Positions 45,298-56,796 of a stretch of DNA of 64,000 nucleotides are shown here, piece after piece. The position numbers were made by a program, and so were the translations under genes. Origin of the DNA: Jannaschia pohangensis (lineage in GTDB: Bacteria; Pseudomonadota; Alphaproteobacteria; Rhodobacterales; Rhodobacteraceae). The notes under the pieces are model-generated. The model was not told the origin of the DNA. It ran no database searches and worked only from the letters and a program-made list of their open reading frames with translations. The DNA is taken from NCBI RefSeq assembly GCF_900113875.1, contig NZ_FORA01000002.1:558001-622000 (forward strand), read 5' to 3'. Numbering within the stretch: position 1 is the first letter of the stretch; every line of letters starts with the position of its first letter.

Positions 45298-46590
45298 ATG
45301 ACACAGCCTACACCGCACGGCGACATGCCCGAGAGCCTTGCGGCGCGCACCGGCGCGATCCGGCTGCTGGCACATGTGCTGCGCGATGGTCGGATGTTAT
45401 CGGACGGGGCCAGCGGCCTCGATGGCCCCGCCGCCGCGCGCGCCCTACGTCTGGCGGGCCTGACGCTGCGCCACATGGGGCAGGCCGATGCGATGCTGAA
45501 AACGCGGATGCAGCGCCAGCCGGCCGCCAAGATCCGCGACATCCTGCGCCTTGCCCTGACCGAACTCTGCGCCGAAGGGTCGGCCGCCCACGGGGTCGTC
45601 AACGATGCGGTCGCCATGGCCCGCATGTCCCCCAAGACCACGAAACAGGCCGGTCTGGTCAACGCCGTCCTGCGCGGCCTGACGGCGGACATGCCAGCGA
45701 CACTTGCGGAGTGGGAGGCCCTTCCCGCCCCCACCCTGCCGATCTGGCTGCGCAAACCCCTCGCCGCGTCTTGGGGGCGCGACCGGCTGGAGGCGATCGA
45801 GGCCGCGCATCTGCGCGGCGCGCCGCTGGACCTGACGCCAAAACCGGGCGTATCGGTGCCGGGGGCGGTGGAACTGCCGACCGGGTCCCTGCGTCTCGAA
45901 GGCGGACAGGTGTCGATCCTGCCCGGCTTTGCCGAAGGCGATTGGTGGGTGCAGGATGCCGCCGCCGCGATCCCCGTCCGGCTTCTGGGGGATTTGACCG
46001 GCCTGCGCGTTCTGGACCTTTGTGCTGCACCGGGCGGCAAGACGCTGCAACTTGCATCGGGCGGGGCCCATGTCACGGCGCTCGACATTTCCGGCAAGCG
46101 ATTGCGCCGGGTGAGCCAGAACCTCGACCGCACCGGCTTGACCGCCGAAATCGTCGAAGCCGACGCTCTGGAGTGGACGCCAGAAGAGCCGTTCGACGTC
46201 GTCCTCCTCGACGCGCCCTGCACGGCGACGGGCACGATCCGGCGACATCCCGACCTGCCCCACCTGCGCGAGGCCCGCGACATCGAGACGCTGACCAAGC
46301 TGCAATACCAGCTGATCGACCGGGCGCTGACGTTTCTCAATCCCGGCGGCCGACTGGTCTTCTGCACCTGTTCCCTGCTTGCGGTCGAGGGCGAGCATCA
46401 GGTCTCTGCCGCGCTGAAGCGGCATCCGTCGCTCAGCGCGATACCCCTTGATCCGGCGTCTTTTGGCCTGCCCGAGGCGGCGGCGTCGCCGCATGGTCTG
46501 CGGCTTTTGCCCGACCTCTGGGCCGACCGGGGCGGGCTCGACGGGTTCTACATGGCGGTGCTTCGCACGGCCGGGGCCACCCCTGCGTGA
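45298..46590 (+). CDS. RsmB/NOP family rRNA (cytosine-5-)-methyltransferase
   Basis: A 430-residue SAM-dependent cytosine-5 methyltransferase of the RsmB type. It has the N-terminal NusB-like helical domain (AHGVVNDAVAMARM, AGLVNAVLR), SAM motif I LDLCAAPGGKTLQLA, LLDAPCTATGTIRRHPD (motif IV Cys) and VFCTCSLLAVEGE (motif VI catalytic Cys). The ATG at 45298 has AAGGA about nine bases upstream. It precedes the heparinase-like gene and purH, an order I recall from related bacteria. Confidence 0.9.
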   Translation: MTQPTPHGDMPESLAARTGAIRLLAHVLRDGRMLSDGASGLDGPAAARALRLAGLTLRHMGQADAMLKTRMQRQPAAKIRDILRLALTELCAEGSAAHGVVNDAVAMARMSPKTTKQAGLVNAVLRGLTADMPATLAEWEALPAPTLPIWLRKPLAASWGRDRLEAIEAAHLRGAPLDLTPKPGVSVPGAVELPTGSLRLEGGQVSILPGFAEGDWWVQDAAAAIPVRLLGDLTGLRVLDLCAAPGGKTLQLASGGAHVTALDISGKRLRRVSQNLDRTGLTAEIVEADALEWTPEEPFDVVLLDAPCTATGTIRRHPDLPHLREARDIETLTKLQYQLIDRALTFLNPGGRLVFCTCSLLAVEGEHQVSAALKRHPSLSAIPLDPASFGLPEAAASPHGLRLLPDLWADRGGLDGFYMAVLRTAGATPA

Positions 46591-46657
46591 CATGGACGCC
46601 GGGCCCGCGTAACCTGCGCGGCAATGGGCCGGAGCAGGCCCGCAAGGAACTGGGGCG

Positions 46658-48379
46658 ATGACGGGGCAAGGCTTCCGCGACAGATGGCGCACACGCCTGC
46701 GCGTGCTGCGGGCAACGCCGGGTGGCGGTGCCCGGACACTTGCCTGGCAACCCGAACCCCGGGGCACCGGATCGGCGCGGCGCGGCCAGCAGATCCTGTC
46801 CGGCCTCTGGCATTTTGCGGGTCAGCTGATCGAGGCGCCAAACGAAAGCCCCTGGACCATCGCCGCCCCCTCGGCTCCGTTCGAGATGCAGCTTCATGGC
46901 CACGGTTGGCTGGACGACATCATGGCGGCCGGCACCCGCGCCGGTCGGAACGCCGCGCAGGAATGGGTCCTGTCCTGGGCGCGCCGATATGGTAAGGGCA
47001 CGGGCCCCGGGTGGGACGCCGCCCTGACCGGACGCCGTCTTCTGCGCCAGATCAGCCATGCGCCGACGTTGCTTCAGGGGCTGTCGGCGCGCGATCAGAA
47101 ACTCTATTTCAACCTTCTCTATACGCAGGCGCGATACCTGCGGCGTCACTGGTCCGACGCGCCTGGTGGTCTGTCCCGGATCGAAGCCTTGGCGGGCCTT
47201 CTCTATGCCGGCGTCTCGCTCGAGGGGCTGGAGGCGCTGGCGGGCGATGCGGCCCAGGGTCTGTCCCGGGCCATGCGCAGCGACATCGGCGACGACGGCG
47301 GCATCCCGTCGCGCAACCCCGAGGCCCTGCTCGAGGTCGCGATGCTTCTGGGGTGGGCGATGGAGGCGCTAGCGGTGCGGGGCGATGTGCCGGACGCGCT
47401 GCGGGCCGCGCAGAATCGCATGATCCCCACCCTGCGCGCGTTGCGCCACGCCGATGGCGGCCTTGCGCGGTTCCACGGCGGCGGCCGGGGTCGCCCCGGA
47501 CGGTTGGACCGCGTGCTGGTCACGTCGGGCATCCGCGCGCGCAACGACAGCGGCCTCGCCATGGGGTTCGCGCCCATTGCACACGGGCGGACGACGCTGA
47601 TCATCGATGCCAGCGCGCCGCCGACCGGCAAGGCCAGCGGGTCGGCCCATGCCTCTACCCTGGCCTTCGAGATGACGAGCGGGAACTGCCCTGTCATCGT
47701 AAACTGCGGACCCGGCGGCGCCTTCGGGGCCGATTGGCACCGGGCGGGTCGGGCGACAGCCTCGCATTCGACGGTCGAGATCGAGGGCTATTCTTCCTCC
47801 CGGATCGGGCCGCTGGTGCCATTGGGAACGCGGCGGGTCGCGCCGCTGATCCAGACCCCGAAGAAGGTGCAATGGCAGCGCAGCGCATCCCGGCGCGCGT
47901 CAACGGTCGTGCTCAGCCATGATGGATACATCGAAAGCCACGGCCTGACCCACCTGCGGCGGCTGGTCCTGTCGACGGACGGGCGCCTGCTGGAGGGTGA
48001 AGACAGCCTGCGCGCGGTCAGCGCCACCGACAAGGAACGGTTCGAGGATGCCCAGACCGCGGCCAAGCTTCAGGGCATTCCCTTTCACTGTCGGTTTCAC
48101 CTGCATCCCGACACATTGGCCGAGATCGACATGGGCGGGCGGGCTGTATCCCTGACCCTGCCGTCGGGCGAGGTCTGGGTTTTCCGCCCCGGACGGGATG
48201 TCGAGATGGCCATCGCCCCCTCTGTCCATCTGGAGCCGGGTCGCCTTAATCCGCGTCCGGCGCAACAGGTGGTTTTATCCGACCGCGTTGTGTCCTATGC
48301 GGCGACCATCGACTGGACCCTGACCCGCGCGCAGGAGGCGACGGAATTGCCGCCCTCGCCCGCCGAAGGGGTTCTTTGA
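46658..48379 (+). CDS. heparinase II/III family protein
   Basis: A 573-residue protein with the alpha/alpha-toroid N-terminal region ([35 protein letters not shown]) and a C-terminal beta-sandwich ([21 protein letters not shown]) of the heparinase II/III family. It lacks an obvious signal peptide. In alphaproteobacteria these proteins usually do not degrade heparin; a role in cell-envelope polysaccharide processing is likely but unproven. It is 19 bp before purH. Confidence 0.86.
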   Translation: MTGQGFRDRWRTRLRVLRATPGGGARTLAWQPEPRGTGSARRGQQILSGLWHFAGQLIEAPNESPWTIAAPSAPFEMQLHGHGWLDDIMAAGTRAGRNAAQEWVLSWARRYGKGTGPGWDAALTGRRLLRQISHAPTLLQGLSARDQKLYFNLLYTQARYLRRHWSDAPGGLSRIEALAGLLYAGVSLEGLEALAGDAAQGLSRAMRSDIGDDGGIPSRNPEALLEVAMLLGWAMEALAVRGDVPDALRAAQNRMIPTLRALRHADGGLARFHGGGRGRPGRLDRVLVTSGIRARNDSGLAMGFAPIAHGRTTLIIDASAPPTGKASGSAHASTLAFEMTSGNCPVIVNCGPGGAFGADWHRAGRATASHSTVEIEGYSSSRIGPLVPLGTRRVAPLIQTPKKVQWQRSASRRASTVVLSHDGYIESHGLTHLRRLVLSTDGRLLEGEDSLRAVSATDKERFEDAQTAAKLQGIPFHCRFHLHPDTLAEIDMGGRAVSLTLPSGEVWVFRPGRDVEMAIAPSVHLEPGRLNPRPAQQVVLSDRVVSYAATIDWTLTRAQEATELPPSPAEGVL

Positions 48380-48398
48380 ACCGCAAGAGAGATCGCCC

Positions 48399-49973
48399 AT
48401 GACCGCCGTGCCGCTCAAACGCGCCCTGATTTCCGTCTCTGACAAGGGGGGGCTGATCGAACTGGGTCAGGCCCTTGCCGCGCGGGGCGTGGAGCTTTTG
48501 TCGACCGGCGGGTCGGCCAAGGCGCTGCGCGACGCCGGGCTGACCGTCAAGGACGTGGCCGAGGTGACGGGCTTTCCCGAAATGATGGACGGCCGGGTCA
48601 AGACCCTGCACCCCAAGGTGCACGGCGGATTGCTGGCCCTGCGCGACAATCCCGACCATGCCGCCGCGATGGACGTGCACGGGATCGGCGGGATCGACCT
48701 GCTGGTTGTGAACCTCTACCCCTTTGAGGCGACGGTGGCCTCGGGCGCGGACGAGGCGACCTGCATCGAGAATATCGATATCGGCGGGCCCGCGATGATC
48801 CGGGCCGGGGCCAAGAACCAGGGCTTTACCTGCGTGGTGACCGACCCCGAGGATTACGCCGCCCTGATGGCCGAACTCGACGCCAATGACGGGGCGACCA
48901 CCCTGCCGTTCCGGCAACGCCAGTCGGCCATCGCCTATGGCCGCACCGCCGCCTATGACGCCGCCGTCGCCACCTGGATGGCCCGCTTCGAGGAAACGCC
49001 GCGCCGCGTTGCCGCTGCCGGGCGGCTGGCCCAACCGATGCGCTATGGCGAGAACCCGCATCAGGCCGCCGCCTTGTATGTCGACGGCTCGAACCGGCCT
49101 GGCGTTGCCACCGCGACGCAACATCAGGGCAAGGACCTCAGTTACAACAACATCAACGACACCGACGCCGCCGTCGAACTGGTGGCGGAATTCACCGCCG
49201 ACCCGGCCGTCGCGATCATCAAGCACGCCAATCCCTGCGGCGTGGCGACGGGCGCGACCCTGGCCGAAGCCTATCAGCGCGCCTTCGATTGCGACCGCAC
49301 CTCGGCCTTTGGCGGGATCGTCGCATTAAACGGCACGCTGGACGCGGACACCGCACGGCTCATCACCGGCATCTTCACCGAAGTCGTCATCGCCCCCGCC
49401 GCCACCGACGAGGCGCGCGAGATCTTTGCCGCCAAGAAGAACCTCCGCCTTCTGACCACCGGCACCCTGCCCGACCCGCGTCAGCCGCGCCGGATGATGA
49501 AGCAGGTCGCGGGCGGCTGGCTGGCGCAGGATCACGACACCGGCTTCGTCGCCGACGCCGATTTCCGCGTCGTCACCAAGCTGGCCCCGACCGACGCACA
49601 GCTGCGCGACCTGCGCCTGGCCTGGACGGTGGCCAAGCACGTGAAGTCCAACGCCATCATCTATGTCAAGGACGGGGCGACTGTCGGCATCGGCGCGGGC
49701 CAGATGAGCCGTGTCGACAGCTCCCGGATCGCGGCGCGCAAGGCGCTCGACGTGGCCGAAGTTCTGGGCCTGCCGCAATCGGCGGCGGTCGGGTCGGTCG
49801 TGGCCTCCGACGCATTCTTCCCCTTTGCCGACGGCTTGCTGGCCGCCGCCGAAGCGGGTGCTACGGCGGTGATCCAGCCGGGCGGCTCCATGCGCGACGA
49901 CGAGGTGATCGCCGCCGCCGACGACGCCGGGCTGGCCATGGTGTTTACCGGCATGCGGCACTTCCGTCACTGA
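48399..49973 (+). CDS. purH: bifunctional AICAR transformylase/IMP cyclohydrolase
   Basis: PurH performs the last two steps of IMP synthesis. The 524-residue product has the N-terminal IMP cyclohydrolase domain ([44 protein letters not shown]) and the C-terminal transformylase domain with the catalytic [11 protein letters not shown], followed by [11 protein letters not shown]. The stop overlaps the lspA start by one base. Confidence 0.96.
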   Translation: MTAVPLKRALISVSDKGGLIELGQALAARGVELLSTGGSAKALRDAGLTVKDVAEVTGFPEMMDGRVKTLHPKVHGGLLALRDNPDHAAAMDVHGIGGIDLLVVNLYPFEATVASGADEATCIENIDIGGPAMIRAGAKNQGFTCVVTDPEDYAALMAELDANDGATTLPFRQRQSAIAYGRTAAYDAAVATWMARFEETPRRVAAAGRLAQPMRYGENPHQAAALYVDGSNRPGVATATQHQGKDLSYNNINDTDAAVELVAEFTADPAVAIIKHANPCGVATGATLAEAYQRAFDCDRTSAFGGIVALNGTLDADTARLITGIFTEVVIAPAATDEAREIFAAKKNLRLLTTGTLPDPRQPRRMMKQVAGGWLAQDHDTGFVADADFRVVTKLAPTDAQLRDLRLAWTVAKHVKSNAIIYVKDGATVGIGAGQMSRVDSSRIAARKALDVAEVLGLPQSAAVGSVVASDAFFPFADGLLAAAEAGATAVIQPGGSMRDDEVIAAADDAGLAMVFTGMRHFRH

Positions 49974-50458
49974 TGCGCGCGCTCGTCCTCTCTGCGCTGG
50001 CGGCGTTCGGCATCGATCAGGCCTCCAAGGTCGCGGTGGTGCACATGCTCGATCTGAAGACGATCGGGACAATCGACGTTCTGCCCCCCTTCCTCGTGTT
50101 TCGCATGGGCTGGAACCGGGGCATCAACTTCGGCCTTTTTGCCGAGGCGCATGATGCGGGCCGGTGGATCATGATCGCGCTGGCCGTCGTGATCCCGGCG
50201 CTTCTGATCTGGTGGGCGCGCGGATTTTCGCGCCCGCTTGCCCGTGTGGCCGCCGGTCTGGTGGTCGGCGGGGCCTTGGCGAACGGGCTGGACAGGGTTC
50301 TTTACGGGGCGGTCGCGGACTTCCTCAACATGTCGTGCTGCGGCTTTCAGAACCCCTATGCGTTCAACCTCGCCGATGTGTTCATTTTCGCCGGAGCCAT
50401 CGGCCTGGTGTTTCTGGCGGATGACACGCACGGCAAAGACCGGGCAAAGACCCCGTGA
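49973..50458 (+). CDS. lspA: lipoprotein signal peptidase
   Basis: LspA cleaves the signal peptide of lipoproteins after lipid attachment. The 161-residue product has four membrane helices, the N-terminal FGIDQASKVAV, WNRGINFGLF and the two catalytic aspartates in NGLDRVLYGAVADFL and NLADVFIFAG. Its start overlaps the purH stop. The next gene encodes a lipoprotein that would be a substrate. Confidence 0.95.
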   Translation: MRALVLSALAAFGIDQASKVAVVHMLDLKTIGTIDVLPPFLVFRMGWNRGINFGLFAEAHDAGRWIMIALAVVIPALLIWWARGFSRPLARVAAGLVVGGALANGLDRVLYGAVADFLNMSCCGFQNPYAFNLADVFIFAGAIGLVFLADDTHGKDRAKTP

Positions 50459-50516
50459 CGCGGGCGCAACCTTGGGCTAGAACCGGGCAAAAGCCAGCAG
50501 GGCGAGGGCAGGTCGC

Positions 50517-51029
50517 ATGATCGGACGGATGACAATTGCAGCGGTTCTGATGCTGTCGCTCGGTGCGTGCGAGCGGGCCAATCCGACCCTGTTCAACATT
50601 CGCAAGGCCGACCGGACGCCCGACGAATTCTCGATCCTGCCGACCAAGCCGCTGGAAACACCCCCGGATCTGACCGCCTTGCCACCGCCGACCCCGGGCG
50701 GCGCCAACCGCACTGATCGCGCGCCGCAGGCCGATGCGATCGCGGCACTTGGTGGCAATCCGGATCGCGGCGTCGGGGCCGATGGTCCACTTGTCGCGGC
50801 CGTGTCGCGCTACGGCGTCCAGCAGGGTATCCGCGGCCAGCTGGCCGCCGAAGACCTGGAGTTCCGCCGCAAGAACGACGGTCGTCTGCTGGAGCGGGTG
50901 TTCAACGTGAACGTCTACTTCAAGGCCTATCGCCGCCAGTCGCTGGACCAATACGCCGAACTCTACCGTCTGCGCCGGGCCGGCATCCGCACCGTCGCAG
51001 CACCGCCGAACCCGGAATCGACACGCTGA
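50517..51029 (+). CDS. DUF3035 lipoprotein
   Basis: A 170-residue lipoprotein: the N-terminal hydrophobic helix ends in the lipobox LSLGAC with Cys18. The mature region has FNIRKADRTPDEFSILPTKPLE, the typical DUF3035 opening, and an Arg/Tyr-rich C-terminus. DUF3035 proteins are found mainly in alphaproteobacteria, commonly next to lspA as here, and have no known activity. Confidence 0.88.
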   Translation: MIGRMTIAAVLMLSLGACERANPTLFNIRKADRTPDEFSILPTKPLETPPDLTALPPPTPGGANRTDRAPQADAIAALGGNPDRGVGADGPLVAAVSRYGVQQGIRGQLAAEDLEFRRKNDGRLLERVFNVNVYFKAYRRQSLDQYAELYRLRRAGIRTVAAPPNPESTR

Positions 51030-51225
51030 TGAACCGGCGGACGATCGCGTGGTGCGACCCGCCCTTTCCGCTTGCGACACGACCGACGAAAACGCCGTCG
51101 TGCGCGACCCATCCGTCGCCGGGTGACTGCCGCGCATCCGACTACACGCCCATGTGACGATGGGCACATTTGAAATTTCGGTCCGACTTCGTATCTGAGG
51201 GGGACGTCATCCATGGAGGAAGCCC

Positions 51226-52581
51226 TTGCGTAACGTCCTGAAAGCCGCGTGCCTTGCCCTGACCATCCCGGCGATGTCGCCGGCCGTCGCGGACGACTCC
51301 GTGACGACCTTCACGCTCGACAACGGGTTGGAGGCCATCGTGATCGAAGATCGCCGCGCCCCCGTCGTGGTCCACATGCTCTGGTATGATGTCGGCGCCG
51401 CGGACGAGCCCTTGGGCAAATCTGGCATCGCCCATTTCCTCGAACACCTGCTGTTCAAGGGCACCGACGACATGGAGGCGGGCGAGTTCAGCCGCACGGT
51501 CGAGGCGCAGGGCGGCACCGACAACGCCTTCACCAGCCAGGATTACACCGGTTATTTTCAGCGCGTCGCGTCGGACCGCCTGGGCCTGATGATGAAGATG
51601 GAAGCCGACCGGATGCGCGACATCATCCTGACCGAGGACGAGGTCGCCACCGAACGGCAGGTCATCCTGGAAGAACGCGCGCAACGCACCGACAGCAGTC
51701 CGAACGCCCTCTTTGGCGAGATGCGGACGGCGGCCCAGTACCTGAACCATCCCTACGGCATCCCGATCATCGGATGGCGTCACGAGATGGAGGGGCTGAC
51801 GCGGGAAGACGCACTGGCCTTCTATCGCACGTATTATGCGCCCAACAACGCCACGCTGATCGTCGCGGGCGATGTCACCCCGGAAGAGGTGCGCGCCTTG
51901 GCGGAAGAGCACTACGGCCCCCTTGAGCCGACAATCGACCTGCCGGAACGGACCCGCCCGAGCGAGCCGCCGCAGATCAGCGCGCGACACCTCGAAATGG
52001 CCGACGAACGTGTATCCAACCCTTACGTCCTGCGCACCTATCTGGCCCCGGAACGCGATGCCGGTGATCAGGCCGAGGCCGCGGCCCTGACCATCCTGGC
52101 CGAGGTTCTGGGCGGATCCTCCGCGACGTCCCTGATGGGCCGCGTGCTGGAACAGGAAGAGAGCGTCGCGCTCTACACCTCCGCATTCTACGACGGGGTT
52201 CAGCTGGATGACACGACCTTTGGGCTTCTGGTCATGCCGACGCCCGGACGTTCGCTCGAGGAGGCGGAGGCGGACATCGACCGCATGATCGACTCAATCC
52301 TCGAAAACGGGATCGATGCCGCTCAGCTGGACCGCATCAAGACGCAGGTCAGAGCCGCGGAAATCTATGGCCGCGACAGCCTGCAGGGCCGCGCCCGCAC
52401 CTATGGCGTGGCGGTCACGTCGGGCCTCACGGTTCAGGACGTCGCCGACTGGCCCCGCGCCCTCGAGGCGGTGACCGAAGACGACATCCTCGCCGCCGCC
52501 CGTCGGTTGTTCGATCCGGCGCGCTCCGTGACCGGGTACCTGTCCAAACCTGCCCCAGCCACTTCGGAGGCCGACCAATGA
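51226..52581 (+). CDS. M16 family zinc metallopeptidase
   Basis: A 451-residue secreted peptidase. After a signal peptide (cleavage near AVADDS) it has the inverted zinc motif HFLEHLLF at residues 70-77 (H70, E73, H74) and the distal zinc Glu region ATERQVILEERAQRT. The start is a TTG at 51226 because GGAGG lies six bases before it, while the ATG just upstream is out of frame. It forms a pair with the following inactive-type partner, as in other two-subunit M16 proteases. Confidence 0.88.
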   Translation: MRNVLKAACLALTIPAMSPAVADDSVTTFTLDNGLEAIVIEDRRAPVVVHMLWYDVGAADEPLGKSGIAHFLEHLLFKGTDDMEAGEFSRTVEAQGGTDNAFTSQDYTGYFQRVASDRLGLMMKMEADRMRDIILTEDEVATERQVILEERAQRTDSSPNALFGEMRTAAQYLNHPYGIPIIGWRHEMEGLTREDALAFYRTYYAPNNATLIVAGDVTPEEVRALAEEHYGPLEPTIDLPERTRPSEPPQISARHLEMADERVSNPYVLRTYLAPERDAGDQAEAAALTILAEVLGGSSATSLMGRVLEQEESVALYTSAFYDGVQLDDTTFGLLVMPTPGRSLEEAEADIDRMIDSILENGIDAAQLDRIKTQVRAAEIYGRDSLQGRARTYGVAVTSGLTVQDVADWPRALEAVTEDDILAAARRLFDPARSVTGYLSKPAPATSEADQ

Positions 52582-53891
52582 TCCGCCTGATCCTTGCCCT
52601 TTTCGCGCTCATGATGCCCCTCAAGGCCATGGCCGCGGTCGACATCCAGGTCGTCACCTCGCCCGGTGGCATCACCGCCTGGCTGGTCGAGGAGCGTTCG
52701 ATTCCCTTCGTCGCGATGGATATCCGGTTCAACGGGGGTGCAAACGAAGATGCACCGGAAAAGCGCGGTGCGACCTATCTGATGATGGGCCTGCTGGAAG
52801 AAGGTGCCGGTGAGCGCAACAACCAGGAATACGCCGAGGCCGCCGAAGCGCTGGCCACCGTGATCGAATTCGACGCCAACAGCGACACGGTTTCGGTCAG
52901 CCTTCAATTCCTGACGGAAAACAGGGATGCCAGCGTCAACCTGCTGCGCGATGCCCTGCTGGATCCGACGTTCGATCCCGTGGCGGTCGAACGGGTGCGC
53001 GAACAGGTTCTGGCCGGTCTTGCCGCCGACGCGCGCGACCCCGAAGAGATCGCGGGCAAGACGCTGGCCGGTCTGGCCTTTCCGGGCCACCCCTATGGCA
53101 CACCGATCGAAGGTTCGCCCGAGACCGTTGCCGCGCTGTCCATTGACGACCTGCGCCAGGCACATGCTCGCGCCCTGACCCGTGACCGCGTCGTTGTCGG
53201 CGTGACCGGCGACATCAGCGCCGAAGAGCTTGGCCCGCTCCTGGACCACCTTCTTGGCGACCTGCCGACCTTTGACGGCGTTCCCGTCGGTCGCGCGGAC
53301 TACCGTCTTGGTGGCGGCATCACCGTGGTCGATTTCCCGTCGCCGCAGTCGGTCGTCCTGTTCGGACATGAGGGCATCGCCTTCGATGATCCGGACTATT
53401 TCCCGGCCGCCCTTCTGAACCAAGTGCTCGGCGGCGGTGGCTTTGCCTCGCGGCTCATGACCGAGGTGCGCGAAAAGCGCGGGCTGACCTATGGCATCGG
53501 CACTTACCTGGCGTCCAACGATCTGGCCGAGCAGTTTCTGGGCCAATTCTCCTCGTCCAACGACAAGACCGCCGAAGCCATCGCCCTCGTACGCGAGGAA
53601 TGGGCCCGGATGGCCGCCGAAGGGATGACCGAGGCGGAGTTGGACACCGCCAAGACCTATATGACCGGTGCCTATCCCTTGCGGTTCGACGGCAACAGCC
53701 GGATCGCGTCGATCTTGGCGGGCATGCAGACCCTGGGCCTATCGCCCGACTATATCGCCACCCGCAACGACCGGGTCGATGCAGTGACCCTCGACGACAT
53801 CAAACGTGTCGCGGCCCGCCTGCTGCGGTCCGACGACCTGCATTTCGTCGTGGTCGGGCAGCCCAACGACCTTGAAAGCGGCAGCTTCTGA
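52578..53891 (+). CDS. M16 family protein, non-catalytic partner
   Basis: A 437-residue M16 homologue with a signal peptide (MRLILALFALM-type start, cleavage near AMAAVD). The zinc motif is missing: the equivalent place reads ATYLMMGLLEEGAG. C-terminal EVREKRGLTYGIGTYL, the substrate-binding R/Y pair of M16 partner subunits, is present. It overlaps the catalytic M16 gene by ATGA, so the two are made together and probably form a heterodimer. Confidence 0.87.
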   Translation: MIRLILALFALMMPLKAMAAVDIQVVTSPGGITAWLVEERSIPFVAMDIRFNGGANEDAPEKRGATYLMMGLLEEGAGERNNQEYAEAAEALATVIEFDANSDTVSVSLQFLTENRDASVNLLRDALLDPTFDPVAVERVREQVLAGLAADARDPEEIAGKTLAGLAFPGHPYGTPIEGSPETVAALSIDDLRQAHARALTRDRVVVGVTGDISAEELGPLLDHLLGDLPTFDGVPVGRADYRLGGGITVVDFPSPQSVVLFGHEGIAFDDPDYFPAALLNQVLGGGGFASRLMTEVREKRGLTYGIGTYLASNDLAEQFLGQFSSSNDKTAEAIALVREEWARMAAEGMTEAELDTAKTYMTGAYPLRFDGNSRIASILAGMQTLGLSPDYIATRNDRVDAVTLDDIKRVAARLLRSDDLHFVVVGQPNDLESGSF

Positions 53892-53942
53892 TCGACGGCT
53901 GACTCTGGCAGAATCGGCGGCGCCCATGCTAGGTTTCGTGGC

Positions 53943-55742
53943 ATGGGCGCAAACGACCGCAATATGATCCTTCCCCGCATCCGTCAACTGGACGAGGGGG
54001 CCGTCAATCGCATCGCCGCGGGCGAGGTGGTCGAGCGCCCCGCGTCGGCGGTCAAGGAACTGGTCGAGAACGCGCTCGATGCCCGCGCGACCCGCGTCAC
54101 CGTCGACATCGCCGACGGCGGGCGCACCCTGATCCGGGTCACCGACGACGGCCACGGGATCGATCCCGACGACCTTCCCATGGCGTTGTCCCGCCATGCG
54201 ACCAGCAAGATCGACGGCAGCGACCTTCTCAACATCCATTCCTTTGGTTTCCGGGGCGAGGCCCTGCCGTCCCTCGGGGCGGTCGGCCGCCTGACCATCA
54301 CGTCGCGCGCCCAGGGCAGCGACGGGGCCGCCACCATCCACGTCTCCGGCGGGCGAATCGATGCTCCACGGCCCGCCGCCCTGCGCCAGGGCACCGTCGT
54401 CGAATTGCGCGACCTGTTCCATGCCACGCCCGCCCGGCTGAAATTCCTGAAATCCGAACGCTCCGAGACGATGGCGGTCACCGACGTGATCCGCCGTCTC
54501 GCCATGGCGGAACCGGGCGTCGCCTTCGCCCTGCGCGACATCAGCGACGGCGGTGAACGGATCCTGTTCCGCGCCGATGCCGCCGCCGACATGACCGGAC
54601 GGATGGCCGCGATCCTGGGACGGGCGTTTACCGACAACGCGATGTCCATCGATGCGGAACGCGACGGCTTCCGTTTGACCGGGCTGGCGGGCCTGCCGAC
54701 CTATTCCAAGGGCAATTCGGTCAGCCAGTATCTCTTCGTCAATGGCCGCCCGGTCCGGGACAAGATGCTGACCGGCGCCCTGCGCGGGGCCTATGTCGAC
54801 GTGCTGGCGCGCGACCGACATGCCGTCGCCGCTCTTTTCGTGACCTGTGATCCCGAACTGGTCGACTGCAATGTCCACCCCGCCAAGACCGAGGTGCGGT
54901 TTCGCGACGCTGGCATCGTACGGGGCCTGATCGTCTCGGGCCTGCGCCATGCCTTGGCGGGCGCGGGCCACCGCAGTGCGACGACCACCGCCGAAGCCAC
55001 CTTGGGTGCGATGCGCCCCGGACGCCCCACAGCCCCCGTCTATCAGATGGACAGGCCCAGTCAGCAGGCGCGCGCCGCATCCTATTCGGCCCAGATGCCC
55101 GGCTTCTCCGAAGCGCCGTCGGCCCGGATGGAAGACTCGGTCGCGCCCGACGATGCCGCCACGTCGGCCCCGCTCGGGGCCGCGCGCGCGCAGTTGCACG
55201 AAAACTGGATCATCGCGCAGACCGAAACCGGGATCGTGATCGTCGATCAGCACGCCGCCCACGAACGCCTGGTCTATGAGCAGCTGAAGGCCCAGATGCG
55301 CGACCGGGGTGTTGTCGCCCAGGCCCTCCTGATCCCCGATGTGGTCGAGGTCGGGCCTATGGCCGATCTGCTGCTCTCGCTGGACCTGTCCCGCCTTGGC
55401 CTGTCGCTGGAACCCTTCGGCCCCGGCACGGTCGCGGTCCGCGAGACGCCGGCGATCCTGGGCAACGTATCGGCCGAGGTATTGATCCGCGATATCCTCG
55501 ACGAACTGGAGGAGAGCGATGGTGCGGACCCGCTGTCGCTGCAATCCCGGCTCGACGCGATCCTGAGCCGGATGGCCTGTCACGGGTCGGTCCGGTCGGG
55601 TCGCCGCATGTCCGCGCCCGAAATGAACGCCCTGCTGCGCGAGATGGAGACGACGCCGAACTCCGGCCAGTGCAACCACGGGCGACCGACCTATGTCGAA
55701 CTGAGGCTTTCCGATATCGAACGGTTGTTCGGTCGCACATGA
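53943..55742 (+). CDS. mutL: DNA mismatch repair protein MutL
   Basis: MutL couples MutS to downstream repair steps. The 599-residue product has the GHKL ATPase motifs [17 protein letters not shown] and [16 protein letters not shown]. The C-terminal half contains [12 protein letters not shown], the DQHA(x)2E(x)4E endonuclease motif, plus ACHGSVRSG and [12 protein letters not shown], so this is an endonuclease-type MutL as in bacteria without MutH. The ATG at 53943 is used; one at 53964 is also possible. Its stop overlaps the rmuC start. Confidence 0.94.
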   Translation: MGANDRNMILPRIRQLDEGAVNRIAAGEVVERPASAVKELVENALDARATRVTVDIADGGRTLIRVTDDGHGIDPDDLPMALSRHATSKIDGSDLLNIHSFGFRGEALPSLGAVGRLTITSRAQGSDGAATIHVSGGRIDAPRPAALRQGTVVELRDLFHATPARLKFLKSERSETMAVTDVIRRLAMAEPGVAFALRDISDGGERILFRADAAADMTGRMAAILGRAFTDNAMSIDAERDGFRLTGLAGLPTYSKGNSVSQYLFVNGRPVRDKMLTGALRGAYVDVLARDRHAVAALFVTCDPELVDCNVHPAKTEVRFRDAGIVRGLIVSGLRHALAGAGHRSATTTAEATLGAMRPGRPTAPVYQMDRPSQQARAASYSAQMPGFSEAPSARMEDSVAPDDAATSAPLGAARAQLHENWIIAQTETGIVIVDQHAAHERLVYEQLKAQMRDRGVVAQALLIPDVVEVGPMADLLLSLDLSRLGLSLEPFGPGTVAVRETPAILGNVSAEVLIRDILDELEESDGADPLSLQSRLDAILSRMACHGSVRSGRRMSAPEMNALLREMETTPNSGQCNHGRPTYVELRLSDIERLFGRT

Positions 55743-56767
55743 CGCTGAACCTGGCCGATCCGACCACCTTGGCCGCCCTGTTCGGCGGGATTGTCCTGCT
55801 GATCCTGCTAGCGGTTCTGTGGTCCGTGACGTCCCGCCTGCGCGATCTGACCCATGCGCAGGCGCAGTTGACGGGCGGGCTTGCCGGCCTGACCCAGGCG
55901 CACCACCGGGCCGAGACACAGGTCGGCGCGGCCCTGGGCGAAAGTGCCGCCCGCACGGCTCAGACCCTGGGCGCGTTGCAGGAGCGGCTGGCCGTCATCG
56001 ACGCCGCCCAACAGAAGATCGAGGCGCTTTCGGGCGATGTCCTCGGCCTGCAGGACATCCTGTCGAACAAGCAGACGCGCGGCGCCTTCGGGGAAATCCA
56101 GCTCCGCGACCTGGTGACCAAGGCGCTGCCGCCCGATGGGTTCACCTGGCAGGCCCAGTTGTCGAACGGGCGGCGGGCCGATTGCCTGATCCACATGCCC
56201 GACCCGCCCGGACCGCTGGTCATCGACGCCAAGTTCCCGCTCGAGGCCTATGAGGCGCTGATCTCCGACCCCAAGGATGCGCGCGCCGTCACCGCCTTCC
56301 GCGCGTCCGTGCGCACCCACATCCGCGCCATCGCCGACCGCTACATCCTGCCCGGTGAAACGGCGGAGGGAGCCTGCCTGTTCCTGCCGTCCGAGGCGAT
56401 CTATGCCGAACTTCACGCCAACCATGCCGAAGTCGTGCGCGAGGGGTTCGCCCTGCGGGTCTGGATCGTCTCGCCCACGACCTGCATGGCGACGCTCAAC
56501 ACGTTGCGCGCGATCCTCAAAGACCACCGGATGCGCGAACAGGCAGGCGAGATCCGCCAGGCCCTCGCCGCGCTGCACCGCGATGTCGAGCTGATCGGCG
56601 AGCGGGCGGCTAAGCTGTCGACCCATTTCGATCAGGCCCGCCGCGACGTGGAGGGGCTGACCGTCGCCGCCGAACGGGCGGGCAAGCGTGCCGACAAGCT
56701 GGAGGCCTTCGACTTCGCCAAGGAGCCCGAGCGCCCACGCCTCGCCCCGGTGATCCGCCGTGGCTAA
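55739..56767 (+). CDS. rmuC: DNA recombination protein RmuC
   Basis: RmuC-family proteins limit recombination-type rearrangements and have a PD-(D/E)xK-like nuclease core. The 342-residue product has an N-terminal membrane segment (about residues 11-30), a coiled coil, [21 protein letters not shown], the catalytic-core [14 protein letters not shown] and [16 protein letters not shown], and a C-terminal coiled coil. It overlaps mutL by ATGA, which links it to DNA repair. Confidence 0.9.
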   Translation: MTLNLADPTTLAALFGGIVLLILLAVLWSVTSRLRDLTHAQAQLTGGLAGLTQAHHRAETQVGAALGESAARTAQTLGALQERLAVIDAAQQKIEALSGDVLGLQDILSNKQTRGAFGEIQLRDLVTKALPPDGFTWQAQLSNGRRADCLIHMPDPPGPLVIDAKFPLEAYEALISDPKDARAVTAFRASVRTHIRAIADRYILPGETAEGACLFLPSEAIYAELHANHAEVVREGFALRVWIVSPTTCMATLNTLRAILKDHRMREQAGEIRQALAALHRDVELIGERAAKLSTHFDQARRDVEGLTVAAERAGKRADKLEAFDFAKEPERPRLAPVIRRG

Positions 56768-56796
56768 GCCCGATCGACCATGCTAGGCGCAGCGCC

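Noticed and set aside
53739-55919. A 726-codon minus-strand open frame opposite mutL and the start of rmuC
   Set aside because: Its reading is antisense to clear MutL motifs and shows no domain; it is a codon-position shadow.
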